Source: Luscinia megarhynchos (taxonomy: Eukaryota; Chordata; Aves; Passeriformes; Turdidae). From it: a stretch of DNA of 64,000 bases. Numbering within the stretch: the first letter of the stretch is position 1; every line of letters starts with the position of its first letter. The notes under the pieces were generated by a model. The model was given only the letters and a program-made list of their open reading frames with translations. It was not told where the DNA came from and did no database searches. This document shows positions 50,401 to 63,479 of this stretch, piece after piece. The stretch spans positions 33,645,406 to 33,709,405 of the forward strand of contig JAPFBE010000002.1 of assembly GCA_034336665.1 (NCBI GenBank), in the 5' to 3' direction. A program made the translations under genes and the position numbers.

Positions 50401-53400
50401 CAAGAAAGGCAGGGGAAGCTCTTCAGGAAGATTTCCCACCATTGATCTTAAGGGAGCTGATTCCAATACTATAGAATATTGCAAATTATTAATATTCTCT
50501 GTGGCCAATGGGCATATGCATTTGTGAAAAAAGCAGTGTGAGGGAAAAAGAGAGAATGTTTAGGAATATGAGAGTATGTTTTAAATGTCCTTTTCTCCCC
50601 TGTTTTTGAGTGACTGCAGATATACTGCATAACATGGAAGTTGACTCAGTAGAAGCACTCAGAACTTTTTTCTCAACTCCTGTTGGTCCTCAGATTTCTT
50701 TCAAAGCAGAATAAAAAGCTATTACAATTTAGGGAATACCAGACCTTTTTACCTGGATGACTGAGAGTCTCAGTGTCTGACAGTGAGGAGGAAGGAAATG
50801 TATGAGGACATGTAGACGCTTTAAATATAGAAGAAAAATAAAATAATACAGAAGTGGGTGCTTGTGGTCGTCCTTATTGCATTATCCTCATATTTATGAC
50901 TTACTAACACTGACAGTTAAAACCATAATAAGAACAAGAAGAGACATAATTCAGTCTTGAAACTTGTTTGTCTGTACTAAATTGCCTTGTTAAGTAAAAT
51001 GATGCTGTAGCTGTTCCATACATTGACATAAACATTTTGTATGCATACACACACAAAAATGTGGACACACATATGTGAATGTATTATTAACTATGAAATC
51101 ATTACAGGGCAGCAGCCCTTCTCAAGCTGCTCTGAGTGTGCCTTGCAAAGATGGTTAAATATCACAGAATGAGATTTTAACCTTTACCTGTACTGGCATT
51201 GTGTGTGTAGTGAATAAAAGAAGCCAAGCTATGCTCCCTGGTTTGGAGGCCAATTAAGAATGTGTGCCTTACACCCATGCTTGAATTCTTTTATGCTTAA
51301 TCTGAATTGGGAAAATCTAAACATGGAAGATGGAGGACCTCTACTTAAGCATTTGTCTTGGTACTTTTTATATTCTGATGCTAGTGTAGACAACATAAGG
51401 CAGAAGCATGCCAGAGAGAGAAGATCAAATGCAAATTTGGCAGTCAGGAAGTTCTACTGTGCTCCAGGGCCAAAATAGAGCAAATAGTTATTCTAGTTCA
51501 GACAGCCTTGCAGATTCCTCAGAATTTTCTCTCCTGAGGTCTGTGGTATTATCTGAATAATCTGTATTCCTTCTCTGTTGCCTCTAATGCTTGTTTTTCT
51601 CCAGTAAAGGCTTCTCAAGTTTTTAAGGTACACAAGTGTCAAAATGTTTGTAAGAAGTAGCATTTTTGCAGCCACTTAAGAGCTTTTGGTGAAGGATTAC
51701 AAAGTGCACCAATGGTGAACGACCCTTTCAAGAGTAGACTGAAGACTTATTGGAAATACTGAGAGGTAGGGAGAATAAACCACAGAACAAAAAGACACAA
51801 AAGCTGCAGGAAGAACTAACATCCCTTAAAAAATGGGTTAGATCCTCAGCAACAACAGTGGGATCTAAGCACCCAAATGCCTCACATTGCTTTGCAAACC
51901 TCAGTCACAGAGGATATACAAGCCCCTAGGGAATGTAAGATGACAGCTAAGCAAGACACTGGGGTGCATAATTCCCCCTGATAAGACTGCAGAAAGTTGT
52001 TTGTCCTGAAGTTGGGCAGAAAGATACCAATTCTTGAAATGCCTGACTTACACACAAACTTCTGCACTTCTAGCTTTCTGTATTTTCCTCGTGCACAAAT
52101 CACCAGTCCCAGATTTTTAAAAGAGATGCTTTCATCATATCACTTTCTCTCTATGCATTAAATTTATACCTAGCATGTACCTGCACAAAATTAAAGCATA
52201 TGTTGGTATGGAGGAAGGTTGCAACCTGTTTCTGTCTTTTGTTCTTCTCCATTTGGAGCTACACATGTATACAAGCCAGTGGATATTTTAGATGAAAATA
52301 TAGCCACTTTTGCAAATATGGCTTATTTCCTATCAAATTATTATATACCATGTAAAAATATGTGCAGATTTGTTACTGGTTACAAAGGCTGTGTTTTTGT
52401 ATGCTTGAGAAGGATTCCAATTAAATCTTTCAGAGCCTCAGTTGGGTACTGTAAAGAGTAATGTGACATTAGGTACAAATGTAGAAACTGTCTTTGTGCA
52501 ATGCAGTGCAGTATCACTGCTGTATCTTGAACAGAAACTTAAATTCCATTCAAACTATAGCTGATAAAAACAGATTACATTTTAAACCAGCACTGGGTTG
52601 AGAACATTGACTGCAAAGACAGATGTCATTGCTTGAGTAAGTTCAGATTGGTTGCCTTATGTATAAAAACTTTTTATACATGGCATAATTAATGCACAAT
52701 AATCTAGGAATGTGGGAGCTGTATTTAAAATGGGTGGGTTCTCAGCTGGACAACTCAGCATAGTTTCCTCTGACTTTATGGACTGAATAAGAGCCAGAAC
52801 CTCTGGCTCGAATGAGGGGGAGCTACATCTTAGGAATCTTCTAGAGAAATCCAAATTGTAAAAAAAAATGTAAGGATGTTTTATACTTCTTCACACTGAT
52901 AGATCAAGCTGAGGACATTTATGAAGAAAAAAACCCCCAAAACTAAACAATGAGGAGGAATAGTATTTTTAAAGTTGGTTTCTAGTTACTTTCAGTTTCT
53001 CTGAACATTTCAATAAAGAATAAGAATCTCTATGATTTTAAGACCAAGTGCAAGGACAACAATAATCTTGTTTTCTAACATTTCTTTCCCATTAAGAATT
53101 TCTTATGATTATAAAAACATTTATTTTTTCTCTTAAATCAAAAGATAATACTCCCTGAAACATCAAGGAGGGAAGATGCTCATGTATAAGAACTAAAATA
53201 GTAATTAAAAAAGAAGTATGTGACACCCTCAATATAAGGTCTAGCCCAATTCAACTGGATGCAGTAGCATTGCTCTTGATAGTAAAGACAGAAGGGGATT
53301 CTTGCCACCATGTCCATTCTGTAACTAGTACCACTTTATTTATTCAGAGCCCTTCTAGATTGATGAAATTCATGGTATGATGATCTGGTTATTGCTACTT

Positions 53401-55840
53401 TATAATTTTATGACACTTCCACACTACCCTGAAGAGAATTAACCCACACATCTTCCCCTGCCCCAAATATCTTTTCACTTCATGCTATAGCATATGATAC
53501 AAAGTATATGTTAGAAAGTTAATGAAAGAGAGGTTTTATTAAATAATCCTTTTTTTTTTTTTTCCTTTAAGTGGAAACCAGGGAATAAATACTTTAGTTC
53601 ATGGGGCAACTTTTGCTTTCCATCTGTTAAATGCTTTACTGAATCATAGGTGGTGTTAAACTGTACACAGGGCTCATAAAGCAGTAAAATTTCAAGACAT
53701 TAGAAATGACTTTTGGAACTGTTCCTTTGAGAACAGATCCAAAAATCGACAGCTAGATGAACAGGAACAGAGTTGGCTTCCGGTGTAGTAAAACCACTGA
53801 AAAACAATGCTGCTGAGAGAAATGATTTCCTGGGTAGAATTTAGCTGGTTTTCCTCCTACAGTCATCTAAAGCCTTCTGAAAGTATAGTCTTCTAAAGCA
53901 GAGGATTTACACCATGCACAAGTGACTACATTTGCATCTTGTTTCACAGAATTTCTCTTTAGAACCAGCAGGCTTTGGAAGTTAAATGATTTGAAGTAGT
54001 TTTGTGTAAAATAGTTGTTAGTATAGTGACCATGCTTTTAATATGATCACTTTGATGTGCACAGTAAATAATCATGTCTTAAACTGTTCTATTTCTCTCT
54101 AAATATCTCTAAATAGTATCTCTATATTTTTGTATGCATAGCTACTAAACCCTTTCAAACATATTTATGCATTATGCTGAGTGGATTGATCATAAAGAAG
54201 CATTTTGATATGGGAAAATAGGTACAATAGAGCAATTATCATAACTCTAGCTAAAGTTCATATTTTTTAGACTAGATTCTTTTTCCTCTTGCCCCTTTCA
54301 GAAATACACATTTTTAAAAATTGGTTTCCTTTGGTTTGTTTGTTATTTTATTCCTAATGCTTCTCATCTGCCGTCTAGTAAAGGTCATAGAAATATTAAT
54401 GTACTTCCAAAGCAAGAGGACCAAAAAAGCTTTGCTTTCTACATAACTTAGAGTATGGGGATGCAAATTGCAAAAAATCAGTGGCCTGTATCTTCTCACA
54501 GAATTATTTAGTAATGAATATACCAAGTGAAAGAGAAATGTCTATTGGGTAAACAATACACATAAACACCTTCATGGTAGGAAAATTATATAAGAGGCAG
54601 TGGTGATCCTAGCCTGAAATCTTGAAAATGACTGGAGAAAATAAGGTACTTATAGAAAAGTCAGAAACCAAAAGCATTTAATAACTGGAAACTTTGGTTT
54701 GTTTTACTGTAAATGGAAGATTCTCTTATTTGATATAGTGCAATTAAAACCAGAAAAACATTATGAAATAATAGAGAATTTATGTTGCTTTCAGAAACTG
54801 AGAGACTAAGTATGATTTACTTGACAAAGTCTGGCAAACCAGAGGAGAAAAAAACATTTAGTTGGGGTATTCCACTTCATCAGTGGCTAAAATCTCCTTG
54901 TTTTGGGTATCAGCATCTCTTAACCTTTATATCAAGCCATCCCAGACGGGATTGCTCCCAAAACACTGGCCTGAGTGCTGATGCAGGATGGCTGCTTATC
55001 ACCTCCTGCATGTCCATTTGAACTTAGAACATGTAATTGCTGGCTTTTGCAGTAAGGATTGAGGACACTCCTTCTCGTGCAAATACCAGTCAGTGACATT
55101 TGATGGCAGTAAATCAAGACTGTGCCTCATGTCTTCTCTGAAAAACACCAGCTCTGAGAGCAGCCTTAGAAAATACTCTGTAAAGGTTGAGAAGGGAAAT
55201 AAATGCCCAAACCATACCTCATTTACAAAATGTGACCTTCCTTGGGGGCTTCCCAGAGAAATAGGAAGCAAGCCTAGATGTAGTTGCTTATGGAATCAGT
55301 CAAGCCATTGCAGCTTCTCTGTGTTCATTACTTGGTCTAGAAATGAGCATATATAGTAAGTTCATCACATATAGGCCCAAAAAGTCAAAGGCATCCACGT
55401 TCCACTGCTAGTTTTGTTTGCCTGCAAAGGCAACTTTGGAACATCACTAATTCAGCATCTGGTCACACTGGAGTGTCATAAGAGATGCACCTTCAGCTTA
55501 TACTGCAAGCCTCTGGCAGGATCTGTCTTATACATAGACAATTTTCAGCCATTAAAAAGACAATAATAACATCCCATCTTGAGACAGAAGGCATTGCATG
55601 GCTCCTTGTTGTAATCCTGCATGAAATAAATCTGGAATGTATATGGAAATTACATGTATCCCTCATTGTTTTGGGATTTTGTCATGAACTCCAACATTCT
55701 CAGAATTGGAATAAACAATGAATGTCTCTCAGCTCATTGCTGTTTCTCAGTTTTAGAGCAGCATACACATCGCTGAATCATGTAGTGTAAACCCTCTAAT
55801 TGATATTTATGACCTTTAAAAACCCCATAGAACATTCGCT

Positions 55841-55848
55841 TTACGTCA
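55841..55848 (+). promoter_or_regulatory. TTACGTCA CRE/ATF-like octamer
   Basis: This is an exact TTACGTCA, a bZIP (CREB/ATF, C/EBP-ATF hybrid) type site, in CpG-poor unique DNA. Retained CpG in such a motif hints at constraint, but a single motif is weak evidence. Confidence 0.2.
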
Positions 55849-57609
55849 CCTAAGCTAGTTAACTGTTTTGTTGCTAGTATGAAATCTAAAAAATATTTCA
55901 GTTATTCAATAAAGTAAGAATGCATTTCTCAAATCCATGAATTTCCTTCAACAAGAACCCTTGAGTATTCAGTGAGTCCCCTTCTTTTAGCTTAAAAAAA
56001 TTATTATTAGTCTTTCTCAAAAACTTAACCAAGTTTCTTACAGGACCTTTATATTTTTGAAGAAAGAATGTCCAGAGTATTCTGCATGAAGTAAAAGGTA
56101 AAGCTCTCAGCTGAAAAAAACCTCATTACAGCTTTCTGTCATAGTCAGTTCACCAGTGACAACCAGTCAATTCAGGATAAAAAACCTACCCAAGATCAGA
56201 AAGAAGTCCGGTCCAGTTAACCAGGTACAGACCTAATTTCCAATTTACCTACATCATCATCTCAGTTCTCTTAACTTTCATATGCTACACACACTTTTAC
56301 TATGGGATAAGAGAGCCTTTCTTTGTAAAAGGTTAAGAAAATCAAAGAGGAAAAGGGACAGACAAAACCTAAGTGATTCTACTATTGTTTTTATTGAAAT
56401 TCAAATGTAAGTTAGTTTCTTTTCCTGCAGGCTCCAAGTTGCTCTTGCTATTTCTCTGTCTAATTCTAGCCCTAACCAGAAGAGCTATTACTGTGAAATC
56501 TCATAGAACTTCCTAGGCTCATTTGCATTTTTTTTTCTGACAGCTTTGCATGGAACAATTAAATAATTTGGGTAAGCAGTCACCCCAATCAAAATATTTT
56601 CCAGTTAATTAACAGATCAGATATCAGTGAAAAAAAGCATATAATTGTATTAGCCACTACCAGTTTGAAAGAGTAACTGTGCTAGTATGTACACATCTCA
56701 AATAATGACACAGCCAGCAGGCTGTAGATCAAATTAATTTACATTTAAAATAATTAAAGAATAAAGGAGAAATGATTGAAATTACTGAAGATTTTGTAGA
56801 AGGCAAGCCACAACACAAATGCAAGTGATTAAAAAGAAAAGATTTAATGACAGTGTCCAATGACTTTTGTGCTATGTAAATTGGGCTGCAGCTTTCCAGT
56901 TGCTAAAAATTCAGTGCATAGAAGGCAAATATATTCCTAAACCAGAAATCAGATGGGATTTAATTATTCAAATAAAAAACTGAGGTTAATTTTCCTCCCC
57001 ACAGTACATATCAAGCTGCACAACTGCCAATACATCCTGAGGCTGCCCTTTTGGCCTGAAAGTTGCCTAAACACTGAGGCTGTGACCATACAATTAAAAT
57101 ACATTATGAGCCATTTGATGGCACTTGAGTCAAGGAATAGCCAATATCCGTACTGTTGACAAGACTCCCAAACAAGGGTGCCAGAAAAGAAAAATGTATT
57201 TTTTCTGCATTTTTTGAAATTTATGTCTGAGACTTTTTTGGGCATGAGAAGAAGAATGCTATTCAGCATGGAGCAAAAATATGCTGAACACCAGGCTAAA
57301 AATCTAATAGTACAGCTAGTCCTGCTGTATAGCCAAGAAGAGTAACCAGTGGTGTTTAATTAGCTCAAATAAACAAAATGGCAGAAATTTTCTTCAGAGT
57401 TTGCATAGTTATCTGATAATGTACATACATAAGACAGATGAAGTTCCAGAAATTAACAGCAATAAAAAACCTGTTTCCCCAAGCAGCCTGTCCCCTGAGA
57501 ATTAGGATATGTCCTTGGGAAGAAGAAATACGGATAGAACTCCCAACTGTGGTGTGAATAAGATGGCCATAAGCCTCAGAAAAGAATGACAGCATCGTAA
57601 AAAAATTTA

Positions 57610-57995
57610 GCTTGCAGAGGAGCTCTGGAGGTCATTTGTATAAATTCACAATGAGACCAATGGTGAAGGCAAAGCATTTTGCTCAGGGCTTTGCCCAGTT
57701 GGATTATGAAGATTCTCAAAGATTGGAGAATCCAGAACCTCTCTGGGCAACATGTTCCAAAGCTTCCCAACTCACCTTTTGGGCTTATTTTCCTTGTAGT
57801 GCCTTCATTCCTGTTTGTGACTACTGTCTCCTGTCACTTGGCAATGGACCTCATAGAAACCTCTGGCATTCTTCTACACCCTACCGTTTGACTCCTTTCC
57901 TTCAGGGCAAAGTAACCCAGTTCTCAAGTCCTTAGATGATGTGATCCAGCTTCAGAACCATCTCTGTGGCCCTCCTCTGGACACCCCTGTTTGTC
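57610..57995 (-). mobile_element. CR1 LINE 3' fragment, antisense
   Basis: Plus-strand landmarks match the antisense of CR1: GAGCTCTGGAGGTCATTTG, TTGCTCAGGGCTTTGCCCAG TTGGATTATGAAGATTCTC, TTGGAGAATCCAGAACCTCT CTGGGCAACATGTTCC, and at the far end CATCTCTGTGGCCCTCCTCT GGACACC. The middle (57760-57940) is more diverged but holds the expected order. CR1 sense is on the minus strand and the copy is 5' truncated. Short open frames across it on both strands are not host genes. Confidence 0.85.
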
Positions 57996-58999
57996 ACCTC
58001 CCCTATCCCCAGCCATCTTATGATTTATACAGCCTACTTGAATCCTTTAAGCAAGGAGACTTATGAATTTCCATACCACATAAAGGAGATGTAAGAAGGG
58101 GGAGAGGAAAGAAGGGAAAGTAGTTTCCCAAATTCTTTTTTATCAGAAAGACATATTACAGATGTTTTTTCTTGCTTGTAAAGACTATACTTCTGGTATA
58201 AATAATAGGGTTTTATACACATGGTAACTCTGCTAATGCACATATGTGTGTGTGTCTGTATATTTATGTATAGATATATATGTGTGTATTTCCCATTGTC
58301 TGGGTTAAACTGGCTACACACCAAGTGCTTCAGACAGCCCAGACTCAGGTTTTCCCCTGCACCTGCTATTTCTGCCTCTCTTTAAGTGCCCTTCCCCATA
58401 TTCCTTTTGTTTAAATTAGGGATGTGGCTTTCCCTATGAGAGGAGGTTACCTCAAAATTTGATCTTCTGCTACTGTCAAGACACTTGGGCTCTTTTTATG
58501 TTTTGGCCCCAAGTGACTGCCCATTATAAGAGAATTTACTTACATACTGATATTTGAACTGCTCTAAGAGCACTATGGTACTTTACAACCCTAAACCTTT
58601 CTTAGAGGCAGTTCTGTAGCATGGATGAGTTTTTTCTGCACAGGCAGGGTGTCAGTTGACTTGCAACAGCTAACCTGCCTCCATGTAACACTTGCTGGCA
58701 GAGGGCTATGAATTTCCTTTATATCAGCTACTCCTCACTCTAATTTACCTTTCAAGTGGGCTAATGAAATGTATTGCTACAGTCCATCTGTCTTTAAAAA
58801 TAAAAAAACCCAACCCACTACCCCAGTTCTGCAGTACAGAATAGCAGAGAAAAAGAATCTAAAATGACAGACAGGCTCCCATCATATTTGTAAAACTTTC
58901 CTAGGAAGGAAATCCTGTCAATTTTCAAAAGTTCCTCATCTATCCAGACATTTCATTTAGACCTGTGTTTTTGTATATAATAAATTGCTTCTAGTTGGC
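57996..58999. other. Unique DNA with a TG/TA microsatellite
   Basis: It contains an interrupted (TG)n(TA)n tract at 58239-58290. No gene or further mobile element is recognised. Confidence 0.55.
58239..58290. repeat. (TG)n/(TA)n compound microsatellite
   Basis: CACATATGTGTGTGTGTCTG is followed by TATTTATGTATAGATATATA and TGTGTGTATT. It is an interrupted alternating purine-pyrimidine tract. Confidence 0.8.
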
Positions 59000-59480
59000 T
59001 GAAAATCATTTTTAGCTCTTATCTCTGTGATCGGTTACCCCTGCTGTTCTTTAATGGCCTTCACCTCATTATGCAACTAGTCATTAAAAGCTTAGTATCC
59101 AGTACAATGGTGGCTTATGTAAAGTGATCTATGAGAGCTTTATATAGGCTTACCAGCCGCAGCCTTAATTTTACTCATTCGTCTTAATTTTTTGTAATCA
59201 TTTTTTGTAAAAAGGGTATAATGTCAGGCATGCTTCCCTGCGACTGACAGATCCAATCTAGCAGATAATTACCATAAGGAAATTGATGTTTTAGTGTGCA
59301 GGGGAGAATTTAATTTACTCAGACATCCTACAGTACAATGCATTCCAAAAGATATGAGGATTTAAGTTTTTAAGAAATTAAATTTCACTATTTAACATGA
59401 TTACTTATGTTGAACATCATTAACTAGCTTTTTTTTTTAACTGTTTGATATAATTACAAGAGCAGTTATGTGGTCTAAAA
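59000..59480. promoter_or_regulatory. Candidate conserved non-coding element
   Basis: No repeat signature is present, and no frame encodes a recognisable protein. The texture is that of deeply conserved enhancers: long AT-rich words, retained isolated CpGs (GATCGGTTACC, CCAGCCGCAGCC, CATTCGTC, CTGCGACTGAC) and many homeodomain-like cores (TTAATT, TAATTACC, ATTAACTAG). This is a judgement of pattern, not an alignment. It needs comparison with other vertebrates. Confidence 0.25.
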
Positions 59481-62111
59481 TCCAAAGTTGTCTTTAAATA
59501 AGGGTTAAGGATCCATGAAGTACAGAAAAGAAGGTTGCATTCTTTCTCTCTCCCTCTCCCACATCAGCCTTCCAGCAGCAGCATTAAAAATCTATAGAGA
59601 TTAACTGAGCCAATGTATGAACTATAGACCTTTTTCCAGTGATATTTTAATAGATACTTTATTATCAGCTCATTCCACCTCAAGTCCAGTGGTCAGGAAA
59701 CTCTTTAGTCCTATCCACAAATACATATTGCTTATTATGTTTCAAAATGATAGAACCGTGAAAGAGTTGTGGATATCCCAATTAAACAAGGTGATTAATT
59801 TATGTTTAATTTGGGGCATTTGATTAATTGAAACTCATGTGATTTAGAATTAGATTAATTGAATTAATCTATATAAAACTGTTTGCTTTTCATGGGAAAG
59901 CATTATTTTTAACATGCAGCAAGCGGACCTGGCAAGCAGAACACACAATGCACAATCCAGGAAGGCCCAAAATGGTTGAACCTTTTGAAAAATGAAATTT
60001 TTTAATCTTGAAAAGCTCTCTCATATGAAGTCCAGAAGTTTTGCTTGTTCACTAAACTTCCATATTAGTAATACTTGAACCAAAGAATTAGAGCAATGGT
60101 ATTTATAAGCCTTCTCACTTTTCTTATTTGTTTGTTTGAAATTTTGCTAAATAGTTTAAGATAACTTTTCTGTGTTTCATTTTGTCTTGAGATTGTACAG
60201 TCAAAGGACAAAAAATACAAAAAACTGTCAAGACTGTATGACAAATACTTGTAAGATGTCAAATCTGTCAATAGAATTTGAATAGCATGTGCACAACTGT
60301 TGTACAAACAGAGCTAATGCCGATTTAAAATATTCTCTTATGACAGTCTCTTTCATTCTGGATTGAAGTGCCCTCTCCAAAGATAGGAAGCTCCTATCAC
60401 CTGATGTTCTAGGAATTATGCTGGTCAGAACCTTGACTGAAACCCTACTAGGGACACAGTCAGGACAAGGGATCTTTTCTTCCTCCTGAAACTGGGGTGT
60501 AAACTCATGGGCTCCTGAGCACCCATGATCTGATGGCATGGTACAGAGAACTTCTGCTCAGATAACATTTTCTCCTAGTCTTTACTATTTAAATAAAAGA
60601 CACTAAAGCCAAAGGAAGAATTATTTTAGTATGGATAAAATAAGACCAACCGTTGGTGCTTCAGAAAATCTACTTGCAAAAATAACTTCTGTTTTTTTTC
60701 TTGAAACAGCTTTGTTAAAAGCATAGCTTTCGTATTTGCAGAAAAGAAGCTAAGAAACTGCAAATAGAAAGAGGGGATTATGTGACTCAGTATTATTTCT
60801 AAAATTAAATGTAAGACTGTGCCATTTTTAGTTACAACCGAAGATATGTGATGTATAATGGAAAGAGCATAATGTCAGTAATGACATCAGTCCTAACTTC
60901 ACATTAGTTGTTTTTAGGAAGAACTGTGCTCATAGAATGCCCCAGAATGCAGAGAGGAGTCAGTCAATAGCAGCAGCAGCACAGCGGATATGATGACTCT
61001 GAAGGGACTGCATGTCACTGAAGTCAGCATCTCTCCAGGTCATGGCTTACCTGCAGGCGACAGCAAGGAAGCAAGAGGGAGCAGCAGTGGCTATAGCAGA
61101 CAATGCCTGCTGGCATGCTGACTTGAGCTATTTTTTTCTAAGTGATTAGACCCACTTACAATGTAAAATATTTTCTCAGTTTTTAACCATGATCAAGAAT
61201 TTCTTAGGAAATTAAAACAGCAAAACAGTAGTTTAAAACTAATTATTTCACTTTCTGGAGCTTGCCAAAGATTCACCAGCTTGTATAAAAATTCCTTCCT
61301 CTGAGAAAGGAAAGATTTTGCCTGGTAGATATTTGCTGAGCTTGGCTTGTCTGTGATTAAGGTCGGGGCCTTGGCATCTGAGGAGATGAGCAGCTGGGGA
61401 AGCTACATTTATCATCTGTGCCAACACAACAAGGCCTTCCTCCTGTAGGTGTTTGCAGCCTTTAAGAAATCACATAGTAAGACTTTTAAAATAAGTAGAG
61501 GACAAATTATAGAATTCAATGGGCCCTCAGTCAGTGACCCTGACTACTTTCTGAGCCATTGCCTACCTTAGGCAGTCTAGACAGGAACTTCGGCTGGTGC
61601 GTGACAAACATCCCAGCTGTGCCTTTGCCAGGCACTGCATCTCCTCCCCTCCAAAAACCTGGGCCCAGCAGGTACCTTTGCAAGATAACATATACAGTAT
61701 CTGTATGGAGAACAGTGCATCTAGGTAATCATGCACATTTTTTATTATATGTATCTATAAACATGTATATAAAAGGATACATAGTATCAAAAGTATGTAC
61801 TTTGTACATTACATATATGCAAAAGCATACAAAGCCACATTTCACCTATTTACTAAAAGCGTGCAGATGCATGGTGCTGCCAAGTCCAACCCAGCAGCCT
61901 TTGAGCATAGGCAATGTTCTGCTCTTTTATAAGACTCTTTTTTAATTATTTTTTTGCATCATCCCCAGAGCTATGAAAAAGCAGTGTTTTGAAGCGAGGT
62001 TTGTTTGGGTTTCTTTTTACACAGAAAAGTGTGTTTTCTTTTTCTCTTATTCTCAGAAGACAGTTTTACCTCAAAATTCCAAAAAATTGTAGCTTCATGC
62101 TACAGGCATGG
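59481..62111. other. Unique DNA, no supported gene
   Basis: Apart from the homeodomain-site palindrome at 59822-59869, nothing is recognised. The minus-strand frame at 60228-60539 (103 codons) and the plus-strand frame at 61559-61945 (128 codons) have no known motif. Confidence 0.5.
59822..59869. promoter_or_regulatory. Repeated palindromic TAATTG homeodomain motifs
   Basis: GATTAATTGA occurs at 59822-59831 and again at 59853-59862. The second copy is part of a perfect palindrome, GATTAATT-G-AATTAATC (59853-59869). TAAT cores bind many homeodomain proteins, and palindromic spacing can favour paired dimers. It lies about 350 bp from the candidate conserved block. Confidence 0.3.
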
Positions 62112-62138
62112 AAATTTTTACCCTGAAGGGTAAAATTT
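62112..62138. repeat. Stem-loop inverted repeat
   Basis: AAATTTTTACCC and GGGTAAAATTT pair over 11 bases (one bulged T) around a TGAA tetraloop. It is too short for a typical microRNA precursor. It could be a structural element or chance. Confidence 0.5.
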
Positions 62139-62864
62139 GCACGAGCAGTTTAGGTGGGTGACCGAGAAAAGTGGGTTAGAGTGGAAATTATTGCACAACA
62201 TTGGCAGAGACACGTAGGGGGATAGAGCTTCTGTCACAGACTAGCTTATTAATGAGAGCATGTAGCAGAGTATGCCATATCCTTTCGGCATCTAGCAAAA
62301 ACCCTAACTTCCACTGAAATATCATTAGAGACGATTTTTTAAACTGGTAGGTGCTATCTTTTTTTCTTCCTTTTAATTTGTTTTTGTTTTTCTTAAAGAA
62401 TGAGCAGTTTGATGTCACTGTTTTTAGTCAGAGAAGGAAAGATGACATCCCCTACACCTGTGCAGAGCTGGCACCAGACCACCTGGGATTTCCCTGGGAG
62501 ATCTGAGCCTCACGTCTCTGCAGGAGGTCTTTGAAGACCTGAGGTGTTTAGAAGACATCAGGATATAGTTCACAAAACAATCCCACAAAATAAAAACATG
62601 TGGTCCAGGATACTCTTTGGCTAGAGCTGCATGTGACTGAGCCTGTCACTGCACGCCGCAGGCAGCCATGGACATGTCTGAAGGAGCACTGTTTTTCATG
62701 GAAAATGAATTTAAAATGCAGATTTGGAAACTACAAGAGAGTTACCTCTCACTCAGGAGAGAAGGGCAGACAGCATCTCATCTTGCTTCTTTATAAGGAG
62801 ACAACAAATACGCTGACTGTAGGATAAGCTCCTGAAATGGCAGGCCCTACATCCCACCCAGGGG
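62139..62864. other. Unique DNA upstream of the right CpG island
   Basis: No gene is recognised. The 75-codon plus frame at 62600-62827 has no known motif. GC content rises toward the island from about 62640. Confidence 0.5.
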
Positions 62865-62979
62865 CTCCCAGGGCTCCCGGGAGGCGCGGGGACAAGCCCC
62901 AGCCCCGGCAGTGCCATTTCCCCGCTCTGGGGCAGTGCCGGGCACTGCGGCCTTGCCCTGCTCTCCCGCTCTCCTGGGG

Positions 62980-62991
62980 GCAGCCATTTTG
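62980..62991 (+). promoter_or_regulatory. YY1-type motif
   Basis: GCAGCCATTTTG matches the YY1 consensus GCNGCCATNTT. In known promoters this motif often lies just downstream of the transcription start, with the GCC-ATNTT reading in the sense of either direction. It lies inside the CpG island. Confidence 0.4.
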
Positions 62992-63167
62992 CTGATAGCA
63001 GCGACCAGCCCTGTGCTGATAATTCCTTTCTCTCCTCAGGGAGCTGCTGTGAGGTGATGTCAGACCACTGACGGCTCTGTTCGGGCTTGGCCCATCCCTG
63101 CCGCCGCAGTGCTGGGCTCGGCTAGAGGTGCCGCCGCCAGGCCCGCGACCTTGCCCTGTGGGCAGCA

Positions 63168-63174
63168 GGTGAGC
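63168..63174 (+). other. Candidate splice donor CAG|GTGAGC
   Basis: CAG directly followed by GTGAGC is a strong vertebrate 5' splice-site match in the CpG island. The exon boundary would fall after 63168. A second candidate, AAG|GTACGT, has its boundary after 63251. Confidence 0.3.
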
Positions 63175-63479
63175 CCGGCCGCTCCGTGCTGGGCCCCGTG
63201 CCTCCGGAAAGCAGCGGGCCGCAGGCGCCGTCCCGCCCCAGCTGCTCAAAGGTACGTGCTTCACATTGTGTCAGGGCTCTTTTTGAAAGTACTGGTGGAA
63301 AGCTTGCTTGAAAGTTTCTATTAAGTTAGCCTCAAAAAAAAAATGACCCTGTAACGGATTCTTCCTTAAGGCTTTCTCCGAGTTAAATTCATTTCAATTC
63401 TGGTTTTCTTGCCGTTAAGTAAACGAGTTTGATTTAATAACTATGTTTTATTATAGCTGAGGATGTCTAATAGATGGTG

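Larger units (their letters stand above)
62865..63260. promoter_or_regulatory. CpG island, probable promoter / 5' exon region
   Basis: I count about 29 CpG in roughly 390 bp, flanked by CpG-poor DNA. Features typical of a TATA-less housekeeping or developmental promoter are present: a YY1-type GCAGCCATTTTG, several CCGCCG and CCCGCCCC boxes, and two good plus-strand splice donors, CAG|GTGAGC (GT at 63169-63170) and AAG|GTACGT (GT at 63252-63253). This would suit a first, perhaps untranslated, exon on the plus strand leading off the right edge of the window. Transcription on the minus strand, or in both directions, is also possible. No product can be named. Confidence 0.55.

Noticed and set aside
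50038..50508. 156-codon minus-strand frame
   Set aside because: It runs through the (TG)n tract, which translates as HTHTHT. The rest has no recognised domain.
62791..63264. 157-codon minus-strand frame across the right CpG island
   Set aside because: GC-rich DNA has few stop codons. The composition (G, R, P, A, S) is that of a translated CpG island and no motif is recognisable.
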